64,000 bases of DNA from Aquila chrysaetos chrysaetos (lineage: Eukaryota; Chordata; Aves; Accipitriformes; Accipitridae): NCBI RefSeq assembly GCF_900496995.4, contig NC_044016.1, positions 19,944,932-20,008,931 of the forward strand, given 5' to 3'. The position numbers and the translations under genes are program-made. Under the pieces are notes generated by a model. It saw only the letters and a list, made by a program, of their open reading frames with translations, was not told the origin of the DNA and searched no databases. Below, piece by piece: positions 13,024-27,454 of the stretch; the stretch's first letter is position 1; each line of letters opens with the position of its first letter.

Positions 13024-16000
13024 CATTATACAATCTTTCTCTGATGAGTGGCTTCACCTACAATTTTATAACAATACTCTGCATAAGTGATGTTTTCTGC
13101 TTTGCAGCAAACATAATATATCCTACATACCATTAAATAATGAATACTGGATTTTCTTAGAACTGGCAAATATATTCTAATTTTTATTGTAAATTCTTAT
13201 ATCTATAGTAAATGCTCCAGAATCAATACAGAGAATGAAACACATAATCCTCTAAAGTGGCCTAAGAAGGCATTTTCAGAGTCTCAAACTGATGAAAACT
13301 GACTCTAGTCTTTACTACTTTGCTTCAATTCTTATTCTGTGTTCTCTCAAGTCTTAGGCACTATTACTTTTGCAAATGGCTGGCAGGTTTTAGGCCTAAT
13401 TTGAGCTGTTCATTTCTGGTTTTAGTCTGAAGGTTACTTGTCCCACAGAAAAGTTGATGGAACAGAACATGAAAGCATTTTTGGTCTAGCTTAGCACAAA
13501 AATCAGCCAAATTAGCTCAAGCAATCCATGACTGTCACTCTCTTTAACTTTGTACTGAATTGAACTAAGGACCTCTTGCACAACCTCTCTGCCCCAATGT
13601 TCTTGGGAATGACAATTTCCAGTTGGTGTGCTGATACATTGCTCAGGAGAGTGGTATCTTTTGCAGTCAAAGCTAGAATTAAAAAGAACATACCATAATG
13701 GCTAGGCACTTTCCAGAGCAATGGGACACTGGCCTCCAGGAGCGGTGATTTCTCCTTCCCCCACCCTAGCTCAGAAGCAAAATTGCATAACTGGTTTCTT
13801 TATAATTTTCTTTTAAACTTTTCTTTCAAATGCCTTTACCGTTTATGTTTATTACTGGAGGACAGGTCTCAGAAAAGTGTGTTTAGCATTTTGAATAGAA
13901 CAGGGGTAGGTGTCTGGTTGTTTTCAGCTGCCAAGCTTACTTCAGAGTCCTGTACTGCCGCACATGGTCTCTTGCAAAAAATCACATGTTCTTTATAATG
14001 AACAGTTTCTCTGGGTCTAAGTAATGGACATATTGACTGAGACTGACTGGATGATCCTTGCATACACATCACAGACCCAGAACATTCATCTTCTGGAACT
14101 TAAATTGTAGAGGGAGTCAGGATGAATGTAGTTTTGTTTTCCCATCTGTATCAATATTCTTGCAATGATCTTTTGAAGTTAACTACTCTTTCCTCCTTAT
14201 AGTACCAGAAAGTTGATCTTATTTTATGCTAGGCTGTTTACACATATTTTACACAGGTACATTTCCAGTGTGATGTATATGGAAGTAGAAACACTATTTC
14301 TACTTTTTGTGAGGTGGGAGCTGCAGGCTTAACATCCCACTGTGCATGAAAATTTACTTTTCCCCCTACTTCAGACAATAATATTTTAGAGTAAAAGTTT
14401 CCGATTTCACAGGCTTTAAGAGTATAAAACAGTAGAGTACTTATTTCCCAAGGATTTCCTTGACCCCAGTTGACACAGGAACTTTACTTACCAGTTCCCA
14501 TGATTGTGTAGGATGAGCCCAGACTACAATTGCTCCTCTCAGTTACACAGTCCTGAGACACAAATGGCTCTTCGCGTCTAACTCACCTAGGAATCAACAG
14601 ACTCCTTCTCTGAAATGATATTGCTATCTTCACCCAGCAGAATAACCAGTCACAAAAGCAGAAACTGACATAAATTATATTTGATATGATGTGGTGTAAA
14701 TAAAACCTATTTCCAAGATGGAATTCAGTTCACAGGTGTATTCAATAGCTATAAGATCTAAAACTTAGTGGGCTGCATGTTAGAAATCTAAGACTGCTGT
14801 TGACAGAGTAAGTATGCAGTAAAACCATTCAGACAAACTCCTGGGCGTGAATGGATATAAATACAATCTTCAGGATTAGAAGTAATAAATTATCTATCTC
14901 AGCCTATAAAGGATACAGATATACTCCATAATCTATCTTGAGATTTATATATGTGTTTACACAAAATCTTTTGATCACTGCTGGTGCACAATTCATGTGG
15001 ATTGTTATTGTTTGACACACCTTAGTCATGTTACCAGAGAAAATTAAGCCTTGGGAAGGAAATGTGATAGCCTCAAATTGTATTTTATATTAAATCAATT
15101 TATAACTAAAATAACAGAGAAGGGAAGCTGGTAATCCTTTTGAGGCTGGAGAAGGATACACACATATGAAAGGCACTTGATTCATGGCCAAATGTGTCTC
15201 TCTTTCAATTATGGCTGAGTTGTTAAGTGTTGAAATGGGTCTGTGTTAGTAAGAGTTGAACAGTGAGCATTTCTGCCTTAGTCAGTAAGCTGTGAAAGCC
15301 ATTGGCTTGCTTGATCCTACTCCCGCTAGAGTAAGAAGCAAAACATTGATTTCAGTGACAGCAGAGCTAAAGTGGGGAAAAGGGTGACATAAGGGTTATC
15401 AGCGGGTTTGGCATGAATAAAAAACATTTCTGCGTAAGAAAGGTAATTTCTTGAACAGGTTAATCACATTACCAAATCTGATATACTTAAAATAGCTGAA
15501 ACCAGTAGTTTGTGTATTGTAGAGGCTTACAGACTCAAGCTCATTCACCTGTTAAGTAGATTCAGAAGGTTTCCAGACTACATTTAACTTTGCATATGTC
15601 TTTCATATGAAGGTTGCAGAAATATTAAATCTCATCTGATCTGAACATATTACTTAAAATGAAGAACAACTGTGCAAAGTGGAGAAAGAATGACCCATCT
15701 CGATATTTCAGACAGAAAAGGGTCTAATCAGAGATCCCAGAGTCACAGTAGAAAGAGAAAGGAAGAAGAGCTTAAAATAATCATCAAGAAGCTATTTTAT
15801 TCAAAAGGAATACCTAATAAAATCCCTCAAACTTGAAAGAGAATACCCTACTTGTCCATATTGTTTCTGAAATAAAGCTGTGGTGCTAACTGCAACTCGT
15901 ACAGTATGTACGTTTATGTCTCTTAATGGGTTTCTGTCAAGTCTGCAAAAAGCCTTAAAATGCATGTTGGGCTCAGCATTCCATGTCTGCTCCACTTCAG

Positions 16001-17435
16001 AATTCAAGCACAGCGTTTTGTTCATCCTTATATAGTCTTCTCCCACATTGGCTTTCGTTTAAGAAATTTATCAGATCCTTGTCTGTTCAAGTTACCTCTC
16101 TCACTGAATATTTAATTTCACTAGGGTTGAACTGTTCTTGTACTCCCCTTGAATCAAGCAAATGTTGGATAGTTATTCAAATAGTCTAAAAAATTTTGGA
16201 TTTTTTTCCTTCTCTGAGAAGGAATGCATTCCTTTTTAATTCAGTCAGATCTTTCTTAACCTCACTCATTCCCTTTTACTGAATCTCATTCGTCCTATTC
16301 CAGCAAGCCCCACAGTATGTTCAGTCTCAGACCCCCTGGCTCTCCAGCTTCTTCGTCTTCAAAATCTTCCTGTTGCTTTAGATTCCCTTGGAGATATTTT
16401 CAGATAACTCTTCATGTTCTCCGATGACTTGAAGCATCAGATTTTTTAAAATTTATTGTCCTGGATTGCAAAATTTGCTCCCTATATTAATGCTATGTGA
16501 AACAAGGGAAATGTTTACATATTTTGCAGCATTTTGTATCATAATAATTTTTCATTCCTGCCAGTTTTCCACAGTGTGACGTGATGATAAAATATAATCT
16601 GGGAATAACATCGTTGATTAATGACATTTCAAAGGTTTTCACATTCTGTTGGTAACAATTTAACTTGAACATAGAACATATCTATGAATTTGCAAGTTAG
16701 GCCAAATTTGATTTTGTAACCAAATACTAAAATGTTCAGATTTTAAGCAGCTTGAATCTTGCCTGCCTTTACACAGAACATCTGTTCTCCTGACGTCCAA
16801 GGCTCAGATGACTGGAGAACTGCAGCTGAGTTTTTTTAATATTGCAGAGGTTGCACACCTTCAAATTTTATGCTTTCTGTTTTAATCTACCTGATTTTCT
16901 GCTTTTTTTCAGCTGGCAAATCAAGCATTCATACCATGACACCCATCATCTCCCCAGCTCCTCTACCCTGTGGGCTTGATGGAGCTGGTCAGTCCATGGG
17001 ACAGTTGTCTCTGGCCCTTGGGTTCCTGCAGCGAGACACTGCTGCAACACTGTGTACATCTCTCTAGCTGCTGACCCATGCCTAAGACATGTATCCCCAA
17101 CAGAAGACACCCCCCCCCCCCCCAAAGCAAGTTACCCACTGGGTGAAAGTCCAGGTAGTGCGTTAAAAAAAGAACTGAGACATATGAAGTTGACAGACTA
17201 ATCTCCAGAAAAAGCAGGAGTTTTACTGAAGCTGTCAGGAAACAGTGCTTTGAGACTTCTTAAATTCAACTCAAGGAAAAATCAGTTAGATCCAGAATGA
17301 AAATGGGAATTATACATTGTCAAAAGAACCTGAACAATGTTAGACCTTAGGAGCCAGACAAAGAGACAGGACTTCTATGCCTTGTATGTCCATCCAAATC
17401 CAAAACTGTAATCCAGGAGTGCCTGTTTACACATT

Positions 17436-17580
17436 ACAGAAATGTTGGTTGGAAGGCACCTCTAGAGATCTCTAGACCAACCTCTTTCTTGAAGAAGGAC
17501 TATCATCGCACTGAATCAGGTCAGCTATGGTTTTGTCTGGCTTTGTTGAGCATCCTGAGATGTCCAGTCCTTCAGGCTTA
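17436..17580 (-). repeat. CR1 LINE 3'-end fragment, antisense
   Basis: GGTTGGAAGGCACCTCTAG on the + strand is the reverse complement of a diverged CR1 3' tail, followed by antisense CR1-like sequence with TGAATCAGGTCAGC. It is 5'-truncated, and its far edge near 17,580 is approximate. The terminal octamer repeat is not clear, so this is an old copy. Confidence 0.65.
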
Positions 17581-19880
17581 ACACACAGAGAGAGGGATCT
17601 TTATGCCAACCCCATGCTGTCAGAATGACTTTTCATTAAATTTAGAGCAGTACTAGCAAAATTTCTTATCTTTTCTCATCACTGCAACAGCATCTGACAC
17701 TCGGGTGAAGGAAGGAGAGTCCTGCTTTCTGAGAACAGGCTAGGAGCAAGTTGCATCCGAGCGTACAAACCACTGCACAGCAAAACTACACTCTTTCATC
17801 CCCTTATGATTCAATGTATCTTGCAATGCCATAGAAACATCATCCGAGCTTCAGTATGAAGGTTGCAAATCATGCCCATACAGGCCATCCCTCTAGCCTA
17901 GGGATTAGGGATTAGGGAAATCTCTGGGATATGTAAAATATGGATTTGAGTTCTGCCAAGCTGAGGGACTCATTTGTTAGATTAGTACACTAATTGTTAA
18001 CCTCTTACATGGAAGCAGCACTCTGAGTCATTACAAAAAATAGTTCTAAGCTTCCTTATAAATTTCTTTGACTTGCAGGAGAAGAGTTTGCATCCCACAG
18101 ACAAAAATGTCTGGCTTTAACTCCACAGGCAGAGGGTAGGAGTTTAAGGTCCACCTCTGAGCACGCTGTTAATTTCCTGATTCTGGGCATCACTTCACTC
18201 AGTCTAAGGGGTGTTTTTAACATCACCTTCCTCAGGTGCCCAGTTCTCCCAGACCACTCTAAGGCAAGTTTTGGCATAGTGTCCTGGGTCCAGGAATCCA
18301 CTTGAAAGTGAGATCCCTAGAGGTCAAACCCTGCCACACCTGTAGTGTCTAGGTTTTTTAATGGATCTGGATCTGAGTCCCCTCTAAAATGGGGATTTAA
18401 CAATTCTGAAGAATAATTTTCATTTAAATTCGATGGAAAAAATTAGTTCAAACATATAAGCTACTGCAGCTTAAAAATAAATTACTTCACCTGACTCACA
18501 GTATTTATAAAATTATACATTTTGTTCATGGCAAATAAAAAGCAAAGAAGCTTATTTCAGTGAAAAGAAAGCAATGAAAAAGGATCACATTAAGTCACAT
18601 TACCTTACATTTGTTGCAGGCTAAGAACAGAGTCATGGATGGTTGCTATGGTTCAGTTGATGTGTAGTGATTTATTAAACCATGGTTATATGGCTTGGAT
18701 GCCTAGGTATCTAAGGGCACAGACACAGAGTCCTTTTAGAAAATTGAATTTAAGACCCTAAATAACTTAGTTTTTAAAAGCTGCCAAATCAATGGAAAAA
18801 ATGTTCAGGAAATCCTAAAGCAGAACTATGATGTGAAGTTCCCAGATATTGTTAAACCACATAGAAGGTAATAACATCACACATCCTTTCTAGCTCTTGT
18901 AATATGTAGGCGCAATAAAGTACAGAATACTATTAACATTAAATATGATATTGCTTTAGTTGAATTAGGCTGAATCTTGAGGTTATTTTCATCCATTCAG
19001 GCAGGTGTGAATGGTATGGGGCTTGAGGAGTTAATGAGAAACATTCAGTAAACCTGGAGCTGTTCATTTGAAAATGACTTACACTCTTGGGCACAATATC
19101 TTCTGCAAAACTGAACCTGGCACAACGTAATACAGTAACATTTTAGTAATAAATTTCTTTCCTTTTTCAAGTTCTCTGCCAGAAATATCAATTCGTCAGC
19201 CAACAATGAACAAAATACTGCAGAGTTAGAAAAGCAAGACCTTGCCAATCCTGCCATCTACAGGAAAAATCCTAAAACTGAGTAAATCAGTGTTTCCACT
19301 CTAAGTTTGGCACCAGATCCGGCAGCATATGCAACCCCTGGGGACAGTCCCTAGGCATTCCGTGGCAGAAATGTGCCTTCCTAGTGGAGAGGTTCCTTGA
19401 TAACGATATTTGCAGGGACAGGAATGCACAACAGCTGTTTGCAATATATTTGGCTATCATCAACAAGCCACAACCCAAAGTCCTCACTGAGTTTTTATCC
19501 AGTCTTCCACTGATTTTGGTAATAATTTTGCCTGACTAAAGAAAGAATGGAAAATGAGCTAAGGCTTCACTTGGCTAATAGTCAGTTTGGGAACTAAATA
19601 TACCATTACAGACTGTACACCAGATACATCAAAGTGCTTTACAAGCCCTGCTTAGAAGGCAAATACTAAAAGTATAATCTTTATGAGCTTATTTGTCATT
19701 CTTTTGTAGACACATTCTCTACATAAACCTAATCATCACATGGATTCAACTGAAAACCCTCTTCCAGTAAACAAGTGCTTTATATAGATTAAAAAAGTCT
19801 TCAAAAACAGTTACTTAACATGTATTAATATTACCTCCACAAGGGCTATATTCTTTCCTTCATTTCTGCTCCCATTACAG

Positions 19881-19970
19881 TTTTTCAGACACCACAAGAG
19901 TCAGCCCTAATGAAGATCCAGCTGGGAAAAACAATTCAATCACTTCTAGTAACCCTACTTTAAAAACAAG
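19881..19970 (+). CDS. KIF6: KIF6 exon (variable C-terminal linker)
   Basis: Acceptor CCCATTACAG and donor GTAAGA flank a 90-nt exon. One base completes the serine codon begun at 12,287, and the exon ends with two bases of a codon finished by the exon at 21,944. The peptide (FSDTTRVSPNEDPAGKN...) is polar, rich in Ser/Thr/Asn, and has no domain. The splice sites are strong and the phase fits both sides, but sequence conservation alone would not identify it. Confidence 0.77.
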
Positions 19971-21943
19971 GTAAGAAGCATACATGGGCTATTCAGAGGA
20001 AAGAGCAAACCAGTAAGTAATATAATGCCTAGATAACCCTCTATCAATCTCTTTAACAAGAGTCTCCTTGAAAAACAAAAATAAAACTGAAATTACAGAT
20101 TTTCCTCCAACTTCCAAAACAACACCAAGGTTGTACCATAGCTTTACACCAAGTAGCTGCATTATCAGCATTATAGAGGTTGTTTCTTGTTTGGCCTGAG
20201 GCTTTTTTCCCCATGAGCTTATGAATACTCATGACTGTGTCTTCTCAGCAAGAAAAAAGGACTCTGAAAGAGTAAATAAAAACATTTGAAAATAAGGGAG
20301 ATCAGAGTATGTAAGTATTGGAGAATGCAGGAACTACACAGAGATTTTTTAATTCTTGTGATTTTGTGCTTAAAATATTTTGAATCTCCCTCCTACAAAT
20401 TATTCTAGTAAAATAAAATGACACCAGCGGCCCAGGTGTGTCAGGTTTGGCAAATGTTACATGTCATGTTTTCTCAAAAGACGTACTGCTTTGTGAAAAT
20501 TAGCTTAGCAGGTTAACAGAAACTACTTTTTTTTTTTTTTTTTTACAGCCTCTCTATTTTTTCTAATGTGCTCATTTCCATGTTCTTTTCTCCCACCAAA
20601 ACATCATGCCAAGTCAGTATACTTCCAGAAGTTACATTCTTATTGCACTCAACAGTTCTGGTTGTTAAGGCCCTTAGGAAAATACGGTTAAGTTACTATT
20701 TTTCCTACTGCATTAGTAAGAACAATTCACAAGGGGTTTTTTCTTTCATTTTCCAAAACATTTCTAGAACAGCAAAAAATAGTGGAAAATTTCATCCCCC
20801 AAAACCTGATGTTTTAAATTGCATTTGTGTTTAAGAAAAACAGAAGAAAAGAGAGAAGCTAAAATGGAATTTAGACAGTACTTCTCAAATATATTGTGTA
20901 ATTTCTATTTTTTATATTGTTCCTAATCAAATGAAAATCAATAAGAATATAGTTCTTTACTGGTGTTCTGAGATCACCTTGTAAATAAAAAGAGATATTT
21001 TATTAAGTTCATAGTAATTTATATTTTTTTTCCATTTTGGTTCACTAATTCAGCAACTAAGGACTTAATTAGTAGCACAAAGACAAGGATATCAGACTTC
21101 TGTTTATGTCAGGCACAATTACATTCTACTACAATAGTCAGTAAGGAACAGTGGAAATAACTATAATTACAAAGGTAGGACACGTAAAAAAAAAAGTTTC
21201 TCCCTTCGGTTCCACTTGTCCTTCCATATTGTAATTTTTATCGCAATATTTCTCATTTCAACATTAGTGCTTAATCTTTAAACAAGGCTAAAGACACAGG
21301 GCCCAATTCTTAGCTTTCTTAGCTGATTAGAATAGCTTCACTGTACTACATCATCTTATACCACCAGAGGGTCTATCAAAAGCAGAGGTAAGTCAATGAT
21401 TTAACTGCATAGATACAAGATCTCAGCTGGGACTGGAGACTCAGCAGCACAAAGGAGTTGCATCTGTGAGCAAATGTCATGAATGTCATGTGATTGTATA
21501 CTTATATGTATGTATGAAAACTTAATTCCCTTACAGTAGGCAAAAATGCTATTGATCTGTTCAAATAAATAGCAGCATTTTTTCCTGAAGCAAACACACA
21601 CAAGGCATAGTCACATCCATCATTTCTTTGGTAAACTCACTATATTAGGCTTTTCCGCTTAGAAGCAAGTCTTTGACTCAGCAGTAAAATATTTTTAACC
21701 CTTTGTGAGAGGTTTTATAGCTGATAAGCATGTAGCCCTACCAAACTAAAAAGATATTGGCTAATCTTAAGAACCTACATAAGAGCATTAAGAAGTCCTG
21801 AGCTTGATTCTCCTCTGAACTGTGCCATCTCTAACAATGTATCTGGAGAGCAAAGCCCTCCATGCTGAAAAGAGAGGAGATAATGGAATAGAAAAATAAC
21901 CTTCTTACTCAGTTGGGTCTACAAGTATACTTTCTTATTTCAG

Positions 21944-22050
21944 GACCCCACCAAGTTCAAGTACATCTATTCCTCTGACTGGAGACAGCCAGGCTGATGC
22001 TGACATCCTAGCTTTCATTAAAGCAAGACAGAACATCCTGCAAAAGAAAG
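21944..22050 (+). CDS. KIF6: KIF6 exon (conserved tail)
   Basis: The exon lies between acceptor TTATTTCAG and donor GTAAAT. The translation contains SIPLTGDSQADADILAFI, then KARQNILQKK, which resembles the conserved last part of KIF6 as I recall it from mammals. It begins by completing an arginine codon and ends one base into the next codon. No lesion was seen. The short tail peptide is near the protein's C terminus, and only five more codons follow in the last exon. Confidence 0.92.
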
Positions 22051-23994
22051 GTAAATCCTGCCAAAAATAGGAAGCCAAACCAAAATCTCCAGTACAGCAT
22101 TTTAAAGCCAAAATAGCTTTAGTCCACATTTATGCTGACGCAAGTGAGACCTGATTCTGGCTGAAGTTATATTACATTATGTTCTCAGCCATTCTAAACA
22201 CTTGAGGTTCTTCACATGTACTTATTTTAGTAGCTCAATGCTGTAGTGTAAAACTATGAAGGCTGTCTGTTTTTCTCAGCCACCATCAGTGAACTTTCTG
22301 GGGCATGCATGTCTGTGCAGCCTGCACAGTGTATTTCTTCACACTTAAATAAATGCATTTAAATGTGGTTTCTTGATGATTGAAATACTTCCAAAATTTT
22401 CTGTATACATTTTCTTTAAACTCTCTGGCCTGGTTTTCAGCTGGTACAAATTTAGCTGTAACAATTGACACCAAATAATGATTACGCAAATTATTGCACT
22501 GTACCCTACATCATGAGGCACCCACTGTGTCCAGCAGAGTATGGCCTTAACAGGTATTTCACTATATCAAGGTCTAGTGAAACTTTCTATGGGTATTTGT
22601 CAGCAAATCAGGTACTGATCATAGGTAGGCAATAAAGTTCACTCTACAGTGTAGATAAGTAAAATTGGCAGGAAGCAGAAAGCAATAAACACACAACAGT
22701 GGCACTGCAAAGTAGCCTAAAAGTAATTCATCGTGATAAAGAAAAATGACCCATGCTTTTCTTTTTTTTTTTTTTTTTAATAATACTTTTTAGTGGCAAC
22801 AACCAATTAGACAGAAGATGAAAGTGGTAGTGGTCGCTGAAGCAATAACTTTACATCAGCACTTGAGTGTTGATGACAGCATTATTCAGCAAGCTATCAG
22901 CACCTGGCAGATGGTGTTAGCACTGTCACAAAGTGGGCTTTCGCTATCACACTGCTTATCAGAAAACTGTCAGGTAAACACACAGTGGCTGAAGAAACAG
23001 CCTCCCTACACTCATCCAAAGCAAACACTTAACACACTTAGGCTTTGGGATGTCTTTTGTCTTTATTTAGAAAAGCTGTTGTTATGTTTCTCCTGCAAAT
23101 GAAATTAAGTTGAATTTATAGGCGGCTCACCAGAAGGTTAGAGATAAGTGTCTTAAAACAAACATTTCAGGGCTTTAGAAGGTCCAAATCTGACTCTTTC
23201 TGTGAAGTACAGTAATCTAACTAACAAGAGCACATCTTGTCCTGTGATCATCTCCTAAACTCTCTTCAACTGAGATGTTCAATAAGCATTTCTGCATTTC
23301 CATGCAAATGTATTCATTCCCTGCATGATTATTACACACAGAGTGCCATGCAGAGGACATGAAAAAGCATAGTTCAGCCAAACCAAAATCTGCTAGGCCT
23401 AAAAAATGTCACCATACTTACTGCTCTTTCCTTTATTGATCCTGACCCTTTCAAACTGTTATATCAGTATCTTAGAAGCAAACTGAGGACCCCACTTTAC
23501 ATCAGCTGGGGAAAAAACAACAACAACAACAAAAAAAAGATAAACGTGTGCAGAAGCCAACGGAGTGGAAAATAAGTTTCATAAACAGAAAGCATGGGAA
23601 TGCTCAATAACCTTAGTGACAGTAATGCAGGGGAGGGAATGAGAGGTCTCAGTGAAGATTACCTCAGGGTTTGTAGATTGTTACCATCTGCTTTCTAAAC
23701 AGAGTGGAATTAAAGCAGATACATTCACAGAGGCGTGCTCGGATTGTTAAAGCATTGTAATAACTACATTGGAAAGCTTTTTACAAAGGACTGCTCTACA
23801 AACATGTTTTCATTGCCTTGTTCAGTCTTGAGGTAGAGAAATGAAAATGCAGAAGAGTAGATGAATGATTTTTTTGTCTTAAAAGTTTTAAATTAAAAGA
23901 TTTTATTTTCTTTCTTTATGTGTTTCTGAAGTTTGTTTTAAAACTGACAACACAGCCTGAAATATAGTCTAATGTATTCTTTATCTCCTTTCAG

Positions 23995-24011
23995 GCTTGG
24001 GGAACAAATGA
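23995..24011 (+). CDS. KIF6: KIF6 terminal exon (coding part, stop codon)
   Basis: After acceptor CTCCTTTCAG the sequence completes a glycine codon and reads Leu-Gly-Asn-Lys, then TGA at 24,009-24,011. A final LG plus two polar residues fits the C terminus I recall for mammalian KIF6 (LGSN). Only 17 coding bases are present, so the call depends on the phase match with the exon at 21,944 and the well-formed acceptor with its pyrimidine tract. Confidence 0.8.
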
Positions 24012-24600
24012 AATTCTTCTTGCAGTCCACTATTTCCTTTTAGAAACAGTTAAAGGTCTTTATTCTTTCCCTTCCTCTTCTGTTTAGAAACAGGTACGAA
24101 TAAGTATTTTAGATGTACAGGCTTAATTGGTAAAGGTATAGAAATTATTTGTCTTTGACAGCAAAATCCATTTCTCCAGGGAATGATATTTGAACTCATT
24201 ATCTTCAGCTTGCATTAGGATTAAGCAAAACTAAAACAATCAATCAGGAGTTTGCCAAACATTTTTGTTTACTGAGAATTCATTGTATGTTTTCTAAATA
24301 TTAAAATTATCTAATGTATTAATGCTCTTCTACATCTTTAATCTGGGGAACACTTACTACTACTGATGGTAGTTTTGTTTGCATTGATTTGCATAAGGCT
24401 TTATTAATTACATCTAGTTGGCATCCAGAGATGTCTGTGCAAAAATAGTACTTATCTGTGTTACAAAATTCTATAAAATTTCATTTGAGACCTTTTGCTG
24501 ATTTCTATTTTTTTCCCCCAAGGAATAGTAGTTTTCACATAAGATGACTAGAATACTGAGATTGCATTGTAATAGGAAAATAAATTTTTATTAGAGGGTA
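24012..24600 (+). other. KIF6: Probable KIF6 3' untranslated region
   Basis: AT-rich sequence follows the stop codon. A canonical AATAAA lies at 24,579-24,584, which would place cleavage around 24,600. An earlier ATTAAA near 24,298 is another option. The end is inferred from the signal alone. Confidence 0.45.
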
Positions 24601-27313
24601 ATTCTAGAGTTCAAAATTTCCCAACTGTTTTTTTCATTTGAATACATTAAATCTTGTGCAAAATATACACCCTCCCAGAATATGCAGGTTTCAGAAGAAA
24701 CAGTGACACTTAATAGACTTAAAGTAAAAAAAGGCAAATACTTGTAAAACACAAATGAGATGTAAAAATTTAAATGCAGTTATATCTTACATACAATGTA
24801 AATTCACTATTGACTCAGTACTACTTTATTGCATATTATCCAGTTATGCAACAACTTATTTTACACATCAGACTAAAACAAATCAAAAAATGCAATGCAA
24901 AATACAGTCTGTTTCTCTGAGATATACATACTTCCAGACTGAAGCCATCATTTTTCACACTAGTGATAAGCTTATAGTCTTGCATTTTGAAGGGTTTGGG
25001 TTGTTCACATAAAAATACAGCAATACATTGGCAGAAGTCACATATCATTCTCAAGGATGTATATTTCCTTAAGTTGTTGACACTTAATTCTCTGGCAAAT
25101 TCATAATTATTTGAAGTACATGGTGAATTGGTATGTTCAAACCCACAGAAGATACATGTTTATCAAATTAACAACTAAGATGCCGTCAATTAAGAAATAT
25201 TAAACTTACACCTTTTTCTGCATTTTCAGTAAAAGTCAGCACAGCTACCACATAAATTTGTAAACTTTATGCAGAATTTAGGATGTACAAGGTGAGATAA
25301 AAGTCATATCTACTGTTGCTTTTGGAAGAGAGTTCAAGGATTTGGTCAGGGGTGGGAAAATCCACAGTTCTTCCCCCTTTTGTATGTCTGCTTTGTTGGA
25401 GATTATATTAAAATGTGCTTCTTTTGCCAGAATCTTTATCTGTTTGTCTTTATTTTTCTTCTTCTTACACTGTTATATATAAAACCTTTATTAAATATAC
25501 ACGGAATTAATATTTATACAGCTTTGTTGAGGAGAGCACGGCCACCGTCCTGCCTCCATCCAACCCAGCTAGCTGGAGAAGAACCAGAGGTTCCAAACCA
25601 TTGCTGGGTGAAGCAGCTGTCTTTTTCAGTTTTCAGTAAAATCCACATTATGGTGAATTTATTTGAAGGTAGCCAAAAGAGAATTACTGGTACAACAGCT
25701 CATTTCTTTTGACATTGAAGCATTTCCAATAGCTTTCAGTAACTGGTTAAGAGAAGGATCACAGTGCTACCCTGGTATGATCTATGTGACACTGCCACTA
25801 CTTGATGATTATATATTCAATGTTTTGTTCTCCATTTGCCACACATCTAAGTCACAGAGAGAAAAGATTGTTTGCTGTCCTGTTTCAAAATTCTCTAGCC
25901 TTTTTTTACAATTTTGTAAAAATGGTGTGAAATTAAATCACTATCGGCAAAGTAATACCTGATTGGCAGAATGGTCTGAGATTAAGATTATATCAAACGC
26001 GTGAGAAGAGCTTGGACAAAAGTCCATCCAATAACAGAAAACCATATAAATCAATATAAAGCCTTCCTTGCTTCTTTTGGAAATTTTTGTAATATCATCT
26101 GGGCAGAAAAGATTGCTCATTGAGTACACAATAGTCTTAAGAAATAAAGCATACACTTTTTTAAAACTGCCTCCACTCTTCAAAGGTTGCCTTTTGGGTT
26201 CATAGGAAAATTCAGGTTGGAAAGGACCTCAGCAGGTCTTTAATCCCACCTCTTGCTCAAAACAGCATCAGCTATGAGATCAAACCAAGGGGTTTGTCTG
26301 AGGGCTTTGTTCAGTCTGGTCTTGAAAACCTCCAGGGATAGAGACTGCATCACCTCTCTAAGCAATCTGTTCCAATGCTTGACTGTCCTCATCGTGAAAA
26401 AGTTTTTCCTTATGTCCAGCTTGAAGTTTTCTTTTTTGCCCATTGTGTCTCTTCCTCTCACAAGCCACACTGTCAAAAGCCTGGCTCCATCTTCTTGATG
26501 GCCTTCTCACAGGTGTTGGAAGGCTACTGGGCTTCCTTTCTAAATCCTCTTGTCTTCATGAAAGCATTTATTGCTTCAAGAAAGTTTGGTTGGCCACAGA
26601 TGAACAAAGTTACTTGGTTTAATAATATATCTTCATATAATTTCTAGATTAATTTGAAATAACCCAGGCATTTGCCACACTGAAGGCCCACATTTATAAC
26701 GATCTTGACTCCTGCCTAAGCCACCTGTAAAACAGTATTGCTAAGCATAGAGATTCTCATGCATATCTGACTCCTGTCTATTCACCATGATATCTAGCTG
26801 CTCGTTGGTTAAATGTTTATATGGTAAATACAATTTATTTATTATCTCCAACCAGAATAAATCCAAATATCTTTTTTGTGGAGATTTCTTGGTGAAGTAG
26901 CTCTACAGTGCTACATATCATACAGATATTTTCAGGATTAATTTATGCCAGACATTGTGGATCATCTCATCTCTTATTTCAAGGCATTTCCAATCCTTCT
27001 ATATAGTTTATTTCAGGAGAAGACACACATCCGCGGGTCTCCAACAGCAACATAGCTTCTGGGAGGGTCAGGATATGACCCAGACACATAAAGGCTGAAG
27101 GGTCTGTTCTCATTTATGCTGAATCTGTCAGGGATCTATACACAGTCTGGAACCACACTAGTGAAAACCTTGAGCTCACCAGCTTTTGGCTTGGGTATTT
27201 GTCTCCATTTTCATCACTTCCTGGCCACTGCAGCTTTCCAGAGAGCTCCAAGGAGAAAATTATATAACCTTAACTTGAGTTTCTCTTGCCTGGAAGATGG
27301 ACATGCCTAATTA
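24601..27313. other. KIF6-KCNK16 intergenic region, left part
   Basis: No gene was recognised. The stretch is AT-rich and contains an antisense CR1 tail at about 26,198-26,572. A higher-GC patch near 25,530-25,640 could be an old repeat but was not identified. Confidence 0.6.
26198..26572 (-). repeat. CR1 LINE 3'-end fragment, antisense
   Basis: Read on the minus strand this encodes the end of CR1 ORF2 with MTVWLVRGRDTMGKK, then [20 protein letters not shown], followed by the tail AGGTCCTTTCCAACCTGAAT. It is a different, more diverged copy than the element at 27,455, is 5'-truncated, and lies only about 900 bp from it. The edges are approximate. Confidence 0.85.
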
Positions 27314-27454
27314 AATCTCTCTTTTTCACTCCTGCTTTTTTTATGAAAGAGGCTTTGAAGTGGAATAATGAGGTTCACACATGTAACAGTGTAAGTATAC
27401 ATTGCAATATCTTCCCAACAAAAGATTTCATTGTTCTTACCTGGTTTAATCAAT
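27314..27454 (+). repeat. 141-bp direct repeat, left copy (CR1 target-site duplication)
   Basis: This 141-bp unit, beginning AATCTCTCTTTTTCACTCC and ending CTGGTTTAATCAAT, is identical base for base to 31,791-31,931. The two copies immediately abut the two ends of the CR1 element, and the unit itself has no CR1 similarity. The simplest reading is a very long target-site duplication made on insertion. Confidence 0.93.

Larger units (their letters stand above)
12288..19880. other. KIF6 intron (7.6 kb)
   Basis: No exon was recognised between the donor at 12,288 and the acceptor ending at 19,880. The phases of the flanking exons match each other, so no exon needs to be missing. It holds the polypyrimidine tract near 12,944, a 14-base poly-C run at 17,110-17,123 and a CR1 fragment near 17,436. 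Confidence 0.7.

Noticed and set aside
12836-13057. Arg/Glu/Gly-rich 73-codon minus-strand frame
   Set aside because: It is the purine strand of the CT-rich tract; low-complexity translation only.
17898-17917. GGGATTAGGGATTAGGGA, reminiscent of telomere repeat
   Set aside because: Fewer than three units with a 7-base period, rather than the 6-base TTAGGG unit. It is too short to call an interstitial telomeric site.
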